Source: Anderseniella sp039978075 (GTDB taxonomy: Bacteria; Pseudomonadota; Alphaproteobacteria; Rhizobiales; Aestuariivirgaceae). Taken from it: DNA of 64,000 bases. The DNA lies in contig JBDWCA010000004.1 in assembly GCA_039978075.1 (NCBI GenBank), positions 1-64,000 on the forward strand, in the 5' to 3' direction. The translations under genes were made by a program, and so were the position numbers. Within the stretch, counting starts at the first letter, position 1, and each line of letters opens with the position of its first letter. Positions 34,514 through 43,996 of this stretch are shown here, one piece after another. Under the pieces are notes generated by a model. The model had not been told where the DNA came from. It saw only the letters and a list, made by a program, of their open reading frames with translations, and made no database searches.

Positions 34514-35213
34514 TCAGGCACAGGGTGGCGCAACACCGGCTTTGCGGCTCGAGGCAATTGCGCGGACCTATTCGCAAGGCCCACGCACCATCGATATCTT
34601 CAAGGACCTGTCCCTGGATGTGTATCCGGGCGAGGTGGTGGCACTCGTTGGCCAGTCAGGCACCGGCAAATCATCACTGTTGCATATTGCCGGTCTTCTG
34701 GAGAAACCAACCGGTGGCGACGTCTTTGTGGCCGGCGAAAACTGCACGCGGCTCGAAGATGGTGCGGCAACCCGTGTCCGGCGCTTAGGCATCGGATTCG
34801 TCTATCAATTCCATCACCTGCTGCCCGAATTCAATGCGATTGAAAATGTGATCATGCCGCAGCTGATAGCCGGAAAATCACGTGAGGAAGCACATGCCAG
34901 GGCCACCGAGCTCCTGACCAAACTGGGTTTGAGCAGCCGTGTTACACACCGGCCGGCCGAGTTGTCTGGTGGTGAGCAGCAACGTGTTGCCATTGCCCGT
35001 GCGCTTGCCAATCAGCCGCTGCTATTGCTTGCCGACGAACCGACGGGTAATCTTGATCCCGAGACAGCAGGGCGGGTGCATGCGGAGTTCCTTTCGCTGA
35101 TACAGGAAGAGGGTCTGGCAGCACTTATTGCAACCCACAATATTGAACTGGCGCATCAGATGCATCGGGTTGTTCAATTGCAGGGGGGCCAGTTAGCGGA
35201 GATCACCCGATGA
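34506..35213 (+). CDS. lolD: Lipoprotein-releasing system ATP-binding protein LolD
   Basis: 235 residues from ATG 34506, overlapping lolC by 8 bases. Walker A GQSGTGKSSLLHIAGLLEKP, Q-loop and the LolD-characteristic FVYQFHHLLPEF, signature ELSGGEQQRVAIARAL, Walker B LLLADEPTGNLD. It drives LolC. Presence of the Lol system shows that the cell has an outer membrane with lipoproteins, which matters for judging the missing lipid A genes near fabZ. Overlaps the next gene by 4 bases. Confidence 0.95.
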   Translation: MNNQAQGGATPALRLEAIARTYSQGPRTIDIFKDLSLDVYPGEVVALVGQSGTGKSSLLHIAGLLEKPTGGDVFVAGENCTRLEDGAATRVRRLGIGFVYQFHHLLPEFNAIENVIMPQLIAGKSREEAHARATELLTKLGLSSRVTHRPAELSGGEQQRVAIARALANQPLLLLADEPTGNLDPETAGRVHAEFLSLIQEEGLAALIATHNIELAHQMHRVVQLQGGQLAEITR

Positions 35214-36232
35214 AGGCGGTTTTTCATCACAATCAGCTTGCGCACTTTCCAACACGATATCTGCAACGCGGTCACATTGTTGATTTTCCGGAACAGCCTG
35301 AACGGGCGAAACGTCTGCTGAAAGGTGTCAGGGCCGCTGGTTGTGACATGCATGCGGCGCGCGCGCATGGTGATGCACATATTCTGTCGGTGCATACCGG
35401 ACGTTATCTGAAATTTCTGGCCAATGCCTACCGTCGCTGGAATCGCCCCAAGGGCAAGGCATTTGAAGAAGTCATGGCCAGCATTCGCCCGGTTGAGAAG
35501 CCGGCCCGTTATCCGAGTGACATCCTTGGACAGGCGGGTTGGCATCAGCAGGATTTTTCCTGCCCGATTACCGAGCAGACCTGGATGTCGATCCGCGCCT
35601 CAGCCGATACCGCCTTGTCTGCCGCCGAACTGATTGTCGAGGGGGAAAAGTCGGCCTACGCGCTGTGCCGTCCGCCGGGTCATCACGCCTACGCGGACCG
35701 GGCCGGCGGGTTCTGTTATCTGAACAACACCGCCATTGCCGCGCAGTCCATGCGCAAGAAATGGGACCGGGTTGCCATACTGGATATCGACGTGCATCAC
35801 GGCAACGGGACCCAGGGTATTTTCTACGACCGCGCCGACGTGCTGACAGTTTCCATCCATGCTGACCCGCGCAAATACTATCCGTTTTATTATGGCTATG
35901 AGAGCCAGCGCGGCAAAGGTTCGGGGAATGGCTACAACATCAATATCCCGGTTCCGGTAAAGTCTGACGATGAAGTCTGGATGGGGGCGTTGGAACTGGC
36001 GCTGAGCGAAATCAGTGATGCAGCACCCGGCGCGCTGGTTGTTGCACTTGGCCTTGACGCGCATGAAGCGGACCCGCTCAATGGTGGAGCTGTGACAACC
36101 GCAGGTTTTGCGCGCATGGCCAGCGCAATTGCAAAGCTCAGCCTGCCGACACTGATCGTTCAGGAAGGCGGTTATCTGACCGATGACCTGGAAAACAACC
36201 TTGCCAGCTTCCTGAAAGGTTTCGGTGGGTAG
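35210..36232 (+). CDS. Acetylpolyamine amidohydrolase-like deacetylase
   Basis: 340 residues of the class II histone-deacetylase-like family. The zinc site is intact: His-His of CRPPGHHAYADRAGGFCYLNN, Asp-His of AILDIDVHHGNG, and the Asp in VVALGLDAHEADPL. ADPRKYYPFYYGYESQRGKG and QEGGYLTDDLENNL match acetylpolyamine amidohydrolases (AphA-type), so acetylated polyamines are likely substrates rather than proteins. It is coupled to lolD by ATGA, between lolD and dnaE, where the usual order has no such gene. It ends with a short ACCGGC/GCCGGT hairpin at 36233-36247. Confidence 0.82.
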   Translation: MKAVFHHNQLAHFPTRYLQRGHIVDFPEQPERAKRLLKGVRAAGCDMHAARAHGDAHILSVHTGRYLKFLANAYRRWNRPKGKAFEEVMASIRPVEKPARYPSDILGQAGWHQQDFSCPITEQTWMSIRASADTALSAAELIVEGEKSAYALCRPPGHHAYADRAGGFCYLNNTAIAAQSMRKKWDRVAILDIDVHHGNGTQGIFYDRADVLTVSIHADPRKYYPFYYGYESQRGKGSGNGYNINIPVPVKSDDEVWMGALELALSEISDAAPGALVVALGLDAHEADPLNGGAVTTAGFARMASAIAKLSLPTLIVQEGGYLTDDLENNLASFLKGFGG

Positions 36233-36284
36233 ACCGGCTATGCCGGTGTAATTTTCTGGCGCACCGGACTAGACTTTGGCGGCC

Positions 36285-39200
36285 ATGACTGATTCACCTC
36301 CTGCCAGCTTCATTCATCTGCGAACCCATTCGGCCTATTCCCTGTCCGAAGGCGCGTTGAAGATCAAGACACTGGGCAAGCTTGCCACCGAGCAGGCCAT
36401 GCCGGCGCTGGCCATTACCGATACCGGCAATCTTTTTGGTGCTCTGGAATTTGCCGAGGCTATGGCAGGATCAGGCATACAGCCGATTATCGGCTGTACT
36501 TTGCTGGTCGACAGTGAAGATGGCCCGGAAGGTCCGGCACATACAAGGAATGCGATTGATCTGTCGCGTCTGGTGCTGTTGGCCAAGGACGAGACCGGAT
36601 ACCGCAACCTCCTGAAACTTTCCAGCAGGGCATACCTGGATGCACCGGAAACGGAGCTGCCGCATGTGGGGCTGGCGGTGATCGAGGAGTTCAGCGGCGG
36701 GTTGATCTGCCTGACCGGTGGACCGGGCGGCCTGATCAACAAGCCGCTGGTGGAAAACCGGCGCCCCGTAGCGCAAGCCCGTATCGAGCGTTTGAAGCGG
36801 GTTTTTGGTGACCGGCTTTATGTGGAGCTGCAACGCCACGGCGTGGACGAGGAGCGTGCTGCCGAAGCAGGGCTCATAGATCTGGCTTATGAACTCGAAA
36901 TACCGCTGGTGGCCAGCAACGAACCCTATTTTGCCGTGGCGGATGATTTCGCGGCCCACGATGCCTTGATCTGCATCGCCGAAGGCGAGGTCGTTGCCAA
37001 CGAAAACCGTCGCCGACTGACACCTGAACATTACTTCAAGTCGCAGGGTGAAATGGTGGCGCTGTTCGCAGATCTGCCTGAAGCGATCGAAAACACGGTG
37101 GAGATAGCGCGGCGCTGTTCGTGGTACCCTCATTCAATTGATCCGATCCTGCCCAAGTTTACCTCTGGAGAAGACAGCCGTGACGAGGCGGAAGAGTTGC
37201 GGGTCCAGTCTCGTGAAGGGCTGGCTGACCGTCTTGAGGCGTTGGGGCTGGCCGACGGATATACTCGTGAAGACTACGAGAAGCGGCTGGAGTATGAGCT
37301 GGGCGTCATCACCGGCATGGATTTCCCCGGCTACTTCCTGATCGTTGCCGATTTCATCAAGTGGGCGAAAGTGCAGGGCATTCCGGTCGGGCCGGGACGT
37401 GGCTCGGGTGCGGGCTCGGTGGTTGCCTGGTCGCTTACCATTACTGATCTGGATCCGCTGCGATTCAATCTGGTTTTCGAGCGGTTTCTGAATCCCGAAC
37501 GTGTGTCGATGCCGGATTTTGATATCGACTTCTGCCAGGATCGCCGCGACGAGGTGATCGCCTATGTGCAGAACAAGTATGGCGAGGGTCAGGTTGCCCA
37601 GATCATCACGTTCGGAAAACTGCAGGCGCGTGCTGTGTGCCGTGATGTGGGCCGTGTCCTGCAAATGCCCTACGGCCAGGTTGACCGGCTGTGCAAGCTT
37701 ATCCCCAACAATCCGGCCAACCCGGTAACTCTGCAGGAAGCGATCGATGTCGAACCGCGCCTGCAGGATGAGCGCCGTCAGGACGAAACCACGGCGACCA
37801 TGCTTGAGATCGCGCTCAAGCTGGAAGGATTGTATCGCCACGCATCGACCCATGCGGCCGGTGTGGTGATCGGTGATCGTCCTTTGGAAGAACTGGTGCC
37901 GCTATACCGCGATCCGCGTTCGCCCATGCCGGTGACGCAGTTCAACATGAAGCTGGTTGAAAAGGCCGGCCTGGTGAAATTCGATTTTCTCGGACTGAAG
38001 ACCCTGACCGTGCTTGAAAAGGGCGTCAAGCTGTTGGCCCAGCGCGGCGTTGAAATGGATTTTGCGGCACTGCCTCTGGACGATACCGCCACCTACGACA
38101 TGTTGAAACGGGCCGAGACGGTTGGGGTGTTCCAGCTTGAAAGTTCCGGCATGCGTGACCTGATCCGTAAGGCGGAACCGGGCAATATCGAGGACATTAT
38201 CGCTCTGGTGGCGTTGTATCGCCCCGGTCCCATGGAGAATATTCCAAAATACGTTGCTTCCAAGAAAGGCGAAGAAGCGCCTGAATTCCTTCATGAAAAA
38301 CTGACCCATGTCGTCGAGGACACCTACGGCATCATCATCTACCAGGAGCAGGTGCTGCAGATTGCCCAGGTGCTGGCCGGATATTCGCTCGGTGAGGCCG
38401 ATCTGCTGCGCCGTGCCATGGGCAAGAAAATCCAGGCCGAGATGGACGCGCAAAAGGCGCGGTTTGTATCCGGGTCGGTTGAAAACGGGGTTGATCAGGG
38501 CGAAGCCGAAAAGATTTTCGAACTGGTCAACAAGTTCGCCGGCTACGGCTTCAACAAGGCGCACTCTGCCGCATACGGGGTGGTCGCCTACCAGACGGCC
38601 TGGCTGAAGGCCAATCATCCTGTTGAGTTCCTGGCTGCATCGATGTCGCTGGACAGTGGCAACACAGACAAGCTGCTGGTGTTCAAACGGGAAGCTGACC
38701 GCATGAAAGTGGTCATCAATCCGCCGAGCATCAATAAATCAGGCGTCGACTTTACAGTCGCAGACGGTGCCATTCAGTATTCGCTTGCAGCGCTGAAGAA
38801 TGTCGGCGAGCAGGCCGTTGAGCATATAGTCGCGGTGCGCGAAGAAGGCGGTCCGTTCAAGTCTCTCGGTGATTTTGCCCGGCGTATCGACCCGCGCATG
38901 ATGAACAAGCGTGCACTGGAATCAATCTCCAAGTCAGGTGGATTTGACGAATTGAACCCGAACCGGGCGCAAGTGGTAAAAGGTGTCGAGGCAATCCTGG
39001 CGATGGCAAACCGCACTTCCACCGAGGCAGAGATCGGGCAGAACGATTTCTTTGGAGGCGGTGGTGACCACGGTGCGGAAGAACTGCCGCTGCACGCTAT
39101 TGAACCGTGGTTGCCGATGGATCAACTGGCGGAGGAGTTTGAAGCGGTCGGGTTTTATTTGTCAGGCCATCCGCTGGATGAGTATCTCTCGATCCTGCCG

Positions 39201-39731
39201 AAGCTGGGTGCAGACAGCTGGGAAGGCTTCCGGGTCAAGGCCTTGCGCGGTGCATCTGCTGCACGCCTGACCGGCACCGTGACCTACAAGCAGGAGCGCA
39301 GGGCGAAATCCGGCAACAAGTTTGCCTTCATCGGGTTTTCCGATCCTACCGGTCAGTATGAATGTGTGTGCTTTTCGGAAACCCTGAATGCATGCCGTGA
39401 CCTGCTGGAGGCGGGCAAGCCATTGATGGTCCGTGTTGAAGCAGATGTTGAAGGCGAGGATGTCAAGCTGCGGCTGCAAGGCGTGGATCTGCTGGATGAG
39501 AGAGCCGACAGGGTTGAGCAGGGGCTGGAGATTTTTCTGGATGACACCAAGCCACTGACGCTGGTTCAATCGAGACTGACCAATGGCGGCAATTCTTCGG
39601 TGGTGCTGAACCTGAGATTACCGGACGAACTGGAAGTGCGATTCCGCCTGGGTGAGAAGTTTACCGTGAACCCCAAAATCAAGGCGGCCATAAAAGCCGT
39701 CCCGGGCGTAGTTGATGTACAGGATCTGTAA
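36285..39731 (+). CDS. dnaE: DNA polymerase III subunit alpha
   Basis: 1148 residues from ATG 36285 (the frame is open to a TTG at 36276). Replicative polymerase of the DnaE1 type. The N-terminal PHP domain begins FIHLRTHSAYSLSEGALK; HSAYS replaces the commoner HSDYS, a substitution seen in other alphaproteobacteria. The catalytic region has VGPGRGSGAGSVVAW, MPDFDIDFC (two catalytic Asp) and KFDFLGLKTLTVL. A helix-hairpin-helix region (LKNVGEQAVEHIV) and C-terminal OB domain follow. Follows proS and lolCD as in most Hyphomicrobiales. Confidence 0.95.
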   Translation: MTDSPPASFIHLRTHSAYSLSEGALKIKTLGKLATEQAMPALAITDTGNLFGALEFAEAMAGSGIQPIIGCTLLVDSEDGPEGPAHTRNAIDLSRLVLLAKDETGYRNLLKLSSRAYLDAPETELPHVGLAVIEEFSGGLICLTGGPGGLINKPLVENRRPVAQARIERLKRVFGDRLYVELQRHGVDEERAAEAGLIDLAYELEIPLVASNEPYFAVADDFAAHDALICIAEGEVVANENRRRLTPEHYFKSQGEMVALFADLPEAIENTVEIARRCSWYPHSIDPILPKFTSGEDSRDEAEELRVQSREGLADRLEALGLADGYTREDYEKRLEYELGVITGMDFPGYFLIVADFIKWAKVQGIPVGPGRGSGAGSVVAWSLTITDLDPLRFNLVFERFLNPERVSMPDFDIDFCQDRRDEVIAYVQNKYGEGQVAQIITFGKLQARAVCRDVGRVLQMPYGQVDRLCKLIPNNPANPVTLQEAIDVEPRLQDERRQDETTATMLEIALKLEGLYRHASTHAAGVVIGDRPLEELVPLYRDPRSPMPVTQFNMKLVEKAGLVKFDFLGLKTLTVLEKGVKLLAQRGVEMDFAALPLDDTATYDMLKRAETVGVFQLESSGMRDLIRKAEPGNIEDIIALVALYRPGPMENIPKYVASKKGEEAPEFLHEKLTHVVEDTYGIIIYQEQVLQIAQVLAGYSLGEADLLRRAMGKKIQAEMDAQKARFVSGSVENGVDQGEAEKIFELVNKFAGYGFNKAHSAAYGVVAYQTAWLKANHPVEFLAASMSLDSGNTDKLLVFKREADRMKVVINPPSINKSGVDFTVADGAIQYSLAALKNVGEQAVEHIVAVREEGGPFKSLGDFARRIDPRMMNKRALESISKSGGFDELNPNRAQVVKGVEAILAMANRTSTEAEIGQNDFFGGGGDHGAEELPLHAIEPWLPMDQLAEEFEAVGFYLSGHPLDEYLSILPKLGADSWEGFRVKALRGASAARLTGTVTYKQERRAKSGNKFAFIGFSDPTGQYECVCFSETLNACRDLLEAGKPLMVRVEADVEGEDVKLRLQGVDLLDERADRVEQGLEIFLDDTKPLTLVQSRLTNGGNSSVVLNLRLPDELEVRFRLGEKFTVNPKIKAAIKAVPGVVDVQDL

Positions 39732-39756
39732 CTGCTGTAACTGGAGCGCCTGACAC

Positions 39757-42468
39757 ATGGATGAACTGGTCTGGATCGCATTTCTGGTAATCGGTATCTT
39801 TGCCTTGCCGATCATTCTGGCCGTTGTTGCCATGAACAAGGCCGAAAGAGTATCGCGCGAACTGTTCAAGCTGCGCAATGAAATCAATCTGTTGCGCACG
39901 TCGGGGGGTGAGCCGCCCGCGCAGGAGACGTCAGCCGAAGTTGCAGAAACATCGCCGGCCATTGAACCGGCGACGGTATCAGAGCCGGAAACGGATATTG
40001 CCGCTGCGACTGCAATGGCTGCAAGCAATACCAATGAAGCTGCCAAGGTTACGGCTGAACCGGTGGCCAAGCCCGCCCGTTCCAGCCTGGAGGAAAATCT
40101 TGCAGGCACCTGGTTTATCTGGATCGGGGCTGTGGCCATCGGCCTGGCCGGTCTGTTCCTGGTCAAGTACATGTCCGATGCCGGCCTGCTTGGTCCGGGC
40201 ATCCGCATTATTCTGGGCCTCGTGTGCGGGACTGGACTGGCAATTGCCGGTGAATGGCTCAGGCGCAAGCCTTCGCAGAAGCGATTTGCTGCTCTGAAAC
40301 CGGATTATGTTCCCCAGGCGTTGACAGCGGGTGGTTTGGCGGCCGTGTTTGCCAGCGTATATGCCGCCAATGCGCTTTACGGATTTATCGGACCAACGGT
40401 GACTTTCGTCGGACTGGCGGCTACGGCTCTGGCCGCGTTTGCATTGTCGGTGGTGCAGGGGCCACTTGTTGCGATTGTCGGTTTGCTGGGCGGGTTTGTT
40501 CTGCCGGTCCTGATCGGCAGTGCGGATCCGTTCGCGCCGGGACTGTTTTCCTATCTCGGCTTGTTGTTTGCGGCCATTTGCGCGGTCATGACGTGGCGGT
40601 CCGCCCTGTGGCTCGCAGTATCTGCGACGGTCCTTGCCAGCGGTTGGGTCATGTTATGGGCAAACTCGTTCTTTGCGACCGGTGATGGCCTGACGCTTGG
40701 ACTGTTTTCGGTGCTGATCGGCACCGGGTTCGCGTTTGCAGGCGGTGTGGCATCACGCGATGATCAGCCAGCCATCTGGCATCCGCCAATGTGGCCGAAG
40801 GATGTATTACAGGTCGCCGCAGCAGTTGCGGGAACAGTTGCCATGCTGTTGTTGCTGGTGCTGCTGATGCGCGACGGATACGGCAATGGCGCCCTGATTG
40901 CGCTGGGTCTGTTTGCGATAACAGCATGTGTTGCTGCCATGCGGGCGCAGCGGTTCGATTTCCTGGTGCTGATTGCCGGCCTTTGCATCCTGCTGGGCTT
41001 TGCCGAGTGGGGCGGCAGGCTGCATGTCGAAGGCTGGATTGACGGCTGGCTGGTGCCTGGCCAGATTGCATGGGGGCCGGAACCGTCTGCAGAAGCTGTC
41101 GCCTATCTGGAATACAGTGCGGTGTTTGGCGCAGTTGCGCTGCTGGCGGGATACGCCTTGTTGTGGCGCTCGGTGCGGCCCTGGTTGTGGGCGACGCTTG
41201 GCTCAGCGGTCCCGATCGGCTTGATGATTGCAGCCTATGCAACCTTGCGGTCACTGGAGCCCAGTCAGAAATGGGCACTTGCCGCACTAGGACTTGCCGC
41301 CGTGTTTGTTTTCCTGGCCTCGCGGCTGCGCGGTGTTGCTGCCGATGAGCCGCCCCGGCTGGCGCTGGGCATCTATGCCATGGCCGCGTGTGCCAGCATT
41401 GCCATGGCGCTGAGTTTCGTATTGCGCGATGCATGGTTGTCCGCCTCGCTTGCGGCCCTGCTGGCAGCGACCGGCTACATTTCCCGGACGCTGGATCTGC
41501 CGCAATTGCGCTGGCCTGCCATGTTGATTGCGCTTGCTGTGCTGGCGCGCCTCGGACTTAACCTGCATGTGCTGGATTATTCAGATAGCCACTGGCTGGG
41601 CCGTTACTGGGTGATTTACGGATATGGCTTGCCGCTGGTGATGTTCCATCTGGCCTGGCTGCAGTTCGGCAAAGACGAGACCCGGGACCTGTTGTCCAAG
41701 GTTCTCGAGGGTGGCCGAATAGCGCTTTTGACCATGTTCGTGTCCGCCCTGATCCGGGTTGTGGTTGCCGGTTCGCTGGGCAGTGAGCGGCTCGGACTGC
41801 TGGAGGCCGGTCTGCACATCACAAGCTGGCTGGTAAGTGCGGCTGCATGCTGGCGGCGCTGGTCCCTACGCGGGGGCTTTATCGACTTGTGGGCAGGACG
41901 GATATTGACGGCCCTTGCCTGCAGCTTTCTCATCGCCGGGCCGTTGTTGGGCCTGAACCCGCTGATTGACCGTCAGATGGTCGGCAACTGGCCGCTGGCC
42001 AACGCCCTGACACCGGCCTATCTGCTGCCGGGGGTGTTGCTTGCATTCATTGGTTACGTGCTGAGAAATCATTCCACGCTGCCGCTGTGGCGAACCGTAT
42101 GGCCACCGGCCAGTCTGGCGCTTGTGCTGGTGTGGCTGTCAATGGAGATACGCCGTTTCTTCCATGCGCCGGATGATCTTGATGCGACCTTCATGTCCAC
42201 GCCGGAAAACTACAGTTACTCTGCCGTGTGGCTGTTGTTCGCACTGGCGTTGCTGGCTGTCGGGATTGCCGCACGGGTTGCTCAATTGCGCTATGCATCA
42301 CTGGCGGTGCTGGTGCTGGTGGTTTTGAAAGTGTTCCTGGTCGATCTGTCGGATCTTGAAGGACTTCTGAGGGTAGCCTCATTCTTGGGGCTGGGACTGT
42401 GCCTGGTCGGTATCGGTTTCATCTATCAGCGCTTCGTGCACCAACCTCAAGATCAGCCGGCTACTTGA
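39757..42468 (+). CDS. DUF2339 polytopic membrane protein
   Basis: 903 residues, unusually large. An N-terminal membrane helix is followed by a short coiled part (FKLRNEINLLRT) and an Ala/Glu/Pro-rich segment (about 45-110). LEENLAGTWFIWIGAVAIGLAGLFLVKYM opens a domain with more than 20 hydrophobic helices that reads almost without polar gaps. This matches DUF2339, a family of unknown function that may act in envelope biogenesis or ion transport. It lies 25 bases after dnaE and overlaps convergently by 8 bases with a small minus-strand gene. Confidence 0.85.
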   Translation: MDELVWIAFLVIGIFALPIILAVVAMNKAERVSRELFKLRNEINLLRTSGGEPPAQETSAEVAETSPAIEPATVSEPETDIAAATAMAASNTNEAAKVTAEPVAKPARSSLEENLAGTWFIWIGAVAIGLAGLFLVKYMSDAGLLGPGIRIILGLVCGTGLAIAGEWLRRKPSQKRFAALKPDYVPQALTAGGLAAVFASVYAANALYGFIGPTVTFVGLAATALAAFALSVVQGPLVAIVGLLGGFVLPVLIGSADPFAPGLFSYLGLLFAAICAVMTWRSALWLAVSATVLASGWVMLWANSFFATGDGLTLGLFSVLIGTGFAFAGGVASRDDQPAIWHPPMWPKDVLQVAAAVAGTVAMLLLLVLLMRDGYGNGALIALGLFAITACVAAMRAQRFDFLVLIAGLCILLGFAEWGGRLHVEGWIDGWLVPGQIAWGPEPSAEAVAYLEYSAVFGAVALLAGYALLWRSVRPWLWATLGSAVPIGLMIAAYATLRSLEPSQKWALAALGLAAVFVFLASRLRGVAADEPPRLALGIYAMAACASIAMALSFVLRDAWLSASLAALLAATGYISRTLDLPQLRWPAMLIALAVLARLGLNLHVLDYSDSHWLGRYWVIYGYGLPLVMFHLAWLQFGKDETRDLLSKVLEGGRIALLTMFVSALIRVVVAGSLGSERLGLLEAGLHITSWLVSAAACWRRWSLRGGFIDLWAGRILTALACSFLIAGPLLGLNPLIDRQMVGNWPLANALTPAYLLPGVLLAFIGYVLRNHSTLPLWRTVWPPASLALVLVWLSMEIRRFFHAPDDLDATFMSTPENYSYSAVWLLFALALLAVGIAARVAQLRYASLAVLVLVVLKVFLVDLSDLEGLLRVASFLGLGLCLVGIGFIYQRFVHQPQDQPAT

Positions 42469-42637
42469 AACCAGCTGTCAGCAGGATGAACAGGAACATC
42501 AGGCCAACGCCGGCTACCGCCAGTTTCCAGGCGTCCTGGCGGCGCTTGAGGCCGGGCAGACCGAGCGGCTTGATGAACTGGATCAAGGCCAGCATGGCCA
42601 TGAAGAGTGCGATAAGCTTTGTCATGGTCTGCACCAT
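42461..42637 (-). CDS. 58-residue two-helix membrane protein
   Basis: A short frame starting at ATG 42637 (or the second Met four codons later). It reads MVQTMTKLIALFMAMLALIQ, a basic loop GLPGLKRRQDAWK, then VAGVGLMFLFILLTAG, a helical hairpin design. The loop residues look conserved in character, so I regard it as real. It is divergent from rpsB and convergent with the DUF2339 gene. Function unknown. Confidence 0.55.
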   Translation of the reverse strand: MVQTMTKLIALFMAMLALIQFIKPLGLPGLKRRQDAWKLAVAGVGLMFLFILLTAGFK

Positions 42638-42664
42638 AGAGCGGCGCTCCCTGTTCGCAAGGGC

Positions 42665-42693
42665 TTGCATCGCAACCCAATGCACCCTATAAG
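42665..42693 (+). promoter_or_regulatory. Sigma-70-type promoter of rpsB-tsf
   Basis: -35 TTGCAT (42665-42670) and -10 TATAAG (42688-42693) are separated by 17 bases, close to the optimum. It lies 161 bases before the rpsB start, in the correct direction, leaving a long leader that might bind S2 for autoregulation as in other bacteria; the leader's structure was not resolved. Confidence 0.6.
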
Positions 42694-42854
42694 CCGCCCG
42701 TTCGCCGGGAGATGGTCTTTCAGCGAATAATTCACACGTGTCAGAGCGGTCTGTCTCACGCGGGGTTTCCCGCCACATAGAGGCAGCACCATCCGGTGCC
42801 GGTCAAACGGTCACTTTCTGTCACGGAGGAACAACCGGAAAAGGAACATGGCAC

Positions 42855-43898
42855 ATGGCTTTGCCTGATTATTCTATGCGTCAGCTGCTTGAAGCTGGCG
42901 TCCACTTTGGACACCAAACACACCGCTGGAACCCCAAGATGGGTTCATATATCTATGGTGCCCGCAATGGTATTCACGTGATGGACCTGTCGCAGACAGT
43001 GCCGCTTCTGCATCAGGCCCTGCTGGCCGTGCGCGATACGGTTGCAGGCGGAGGACGCCTGCTGTTCGTTGGTACCAAGCGCCAGGCGCAGGAACAGATC
43101 GCTGATGCAGCACGGCGTTCAGCGCAGTACTTCATCAATTCCCGCTGGCTCGGCGGCACGATGACCAACTGGAAGACCATTTCCAATTCGATCAAGCGGT
43201 TGCGTGAGCTCGAAGAGTTGTTTGACGGCGGCGCACAGGGCTTTACCAAACGCGAACAGCTGACACTGACCCGGGAACGCAACAAACTGGAGCTGGCGCT
43301 TGGCGGTATCAAGGACATGGGCGGTGTGCCCAACATCCTGTTCGTCATCGACACCAACAAGGAAGCAATTGCCATCAAGGAAGCCAACCGCCTTGGCATT
43401 CCGGTGATTGCAGTGCTTGATTCGAACAGTGATCCTGCCGGCATCGATTTCCCGATCCCGGGCAATGATGATGCAGGCCGTGCCATCGCGCTGTACTGCG
43501 ACCTGGTGGCGCGTGCTGCCATTGACGGTATTTCCGAAAGTGCAGCCGGTGCCGGTATTGACCTCGGTGCGGCTGAAGAACCTGCTGCTGAAATCGCCAT
43601 TGCCGAACCTGCCGCTGAACCGGCACCGACTGAGGCTGCTCCAGCTGCACCAGTTGCCGAAGCAGCTCCGGTTGCCGAAGCTGCGCCTGCCGCAGGCGAA
43701 GCTGACGATTTGTCCCGGATTTCCGGTGTAGGGCCAGTTCTCAGCGGCAAGCTGGCAGAGCTTGGATACACAACCCTGTCGCAGATCGCCGCTCTGACAC
43801 CTGAGCAGGTGGCTGACATTGACGAGAAGCTCAACTTCAAGGGCCGCATCGAACGTGAAGACTGGATCGGTCAGGCCAAAGGCATGCTCGCGGGCTGA
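42855..43898 (+). CDS. rpsB: Ribosomal protein S2 with C-terminal HhH extension
   Basis: 347 residues from ATG 42855 (AAGGA 9 bases upstream), about 90 longer than typical S2. Residues 1-240 are S2 proper (MRQLLEAGVHFGHQTHRWNP, FVGTKRQAQEQIADAA, RWLGGTMTNWKTI, VIDTNKEAIAIKEANRLGIP). A Pro/Ala/Glu-rich linker (about 240-283) leads to an HhH domain (DLSRISGVGPVLSGKLAELG, then FKGRIEREDWIGQAK), which closely resembles the membrane-anchored protein at 2478. Similar extensions occur on S2 and other proteins in some Hyphomicrobiales. The added domain may contact rRNA or mRNA near the S1/S2 site; this is inference. Confidence 0.94.
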   Translation: MALPDYSMRQLLEAGVHFGHQTHRWNPKMGSYIYGARNGIHVMDLSQTVPLLHQALLAVRDTVAGGGRLLFVGTKRQAQEQIADAARRSAQYFINSRWLGGTMTNWKTISNSIKRLRELEELFDGGAQGFTKREQLTLTRERNKLELALGGIKDMGGVPNILFVIDTNKEAIAIKEANRLGIPVIAVLDSNSDPAGIDFPIPGNDDAGRAIALYCDLVARAAIDGISESAAGAGIDLGAAEEPAAEIAIAEPAAEPAPTEAAPAAPVAEAAPVAEAAPAAGEADDLSRISGVGPVLSGKLAELGYTTLSQIAALTPEQVADIDEKLNFKGRIEREDWIGQAKGMLAG

Positions 43899-43996
43899 TC
43901 GCGTTTTAAATGGCGTCTGCATCTTGTGATGTGGACGTCACATTCGCACATATTGGCTTCAGATGAAGCTTTAACGAGAAACTGAAAGGTATTGTC

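Noticed and set aside
36233..36247. Terminator between the deacetylase gene and dnaE
   Set aside because: The ACCGGC/GCCGGT hairpin has only six pairs, a 3-base loop and no strong U-run, so it is noted but not called.
40649..41434. 261-codon minus-strand frame
   Set aside because: Antisense to the long DUF2339 membrane protein; low-complexity Arg/Gln/Ser composition.
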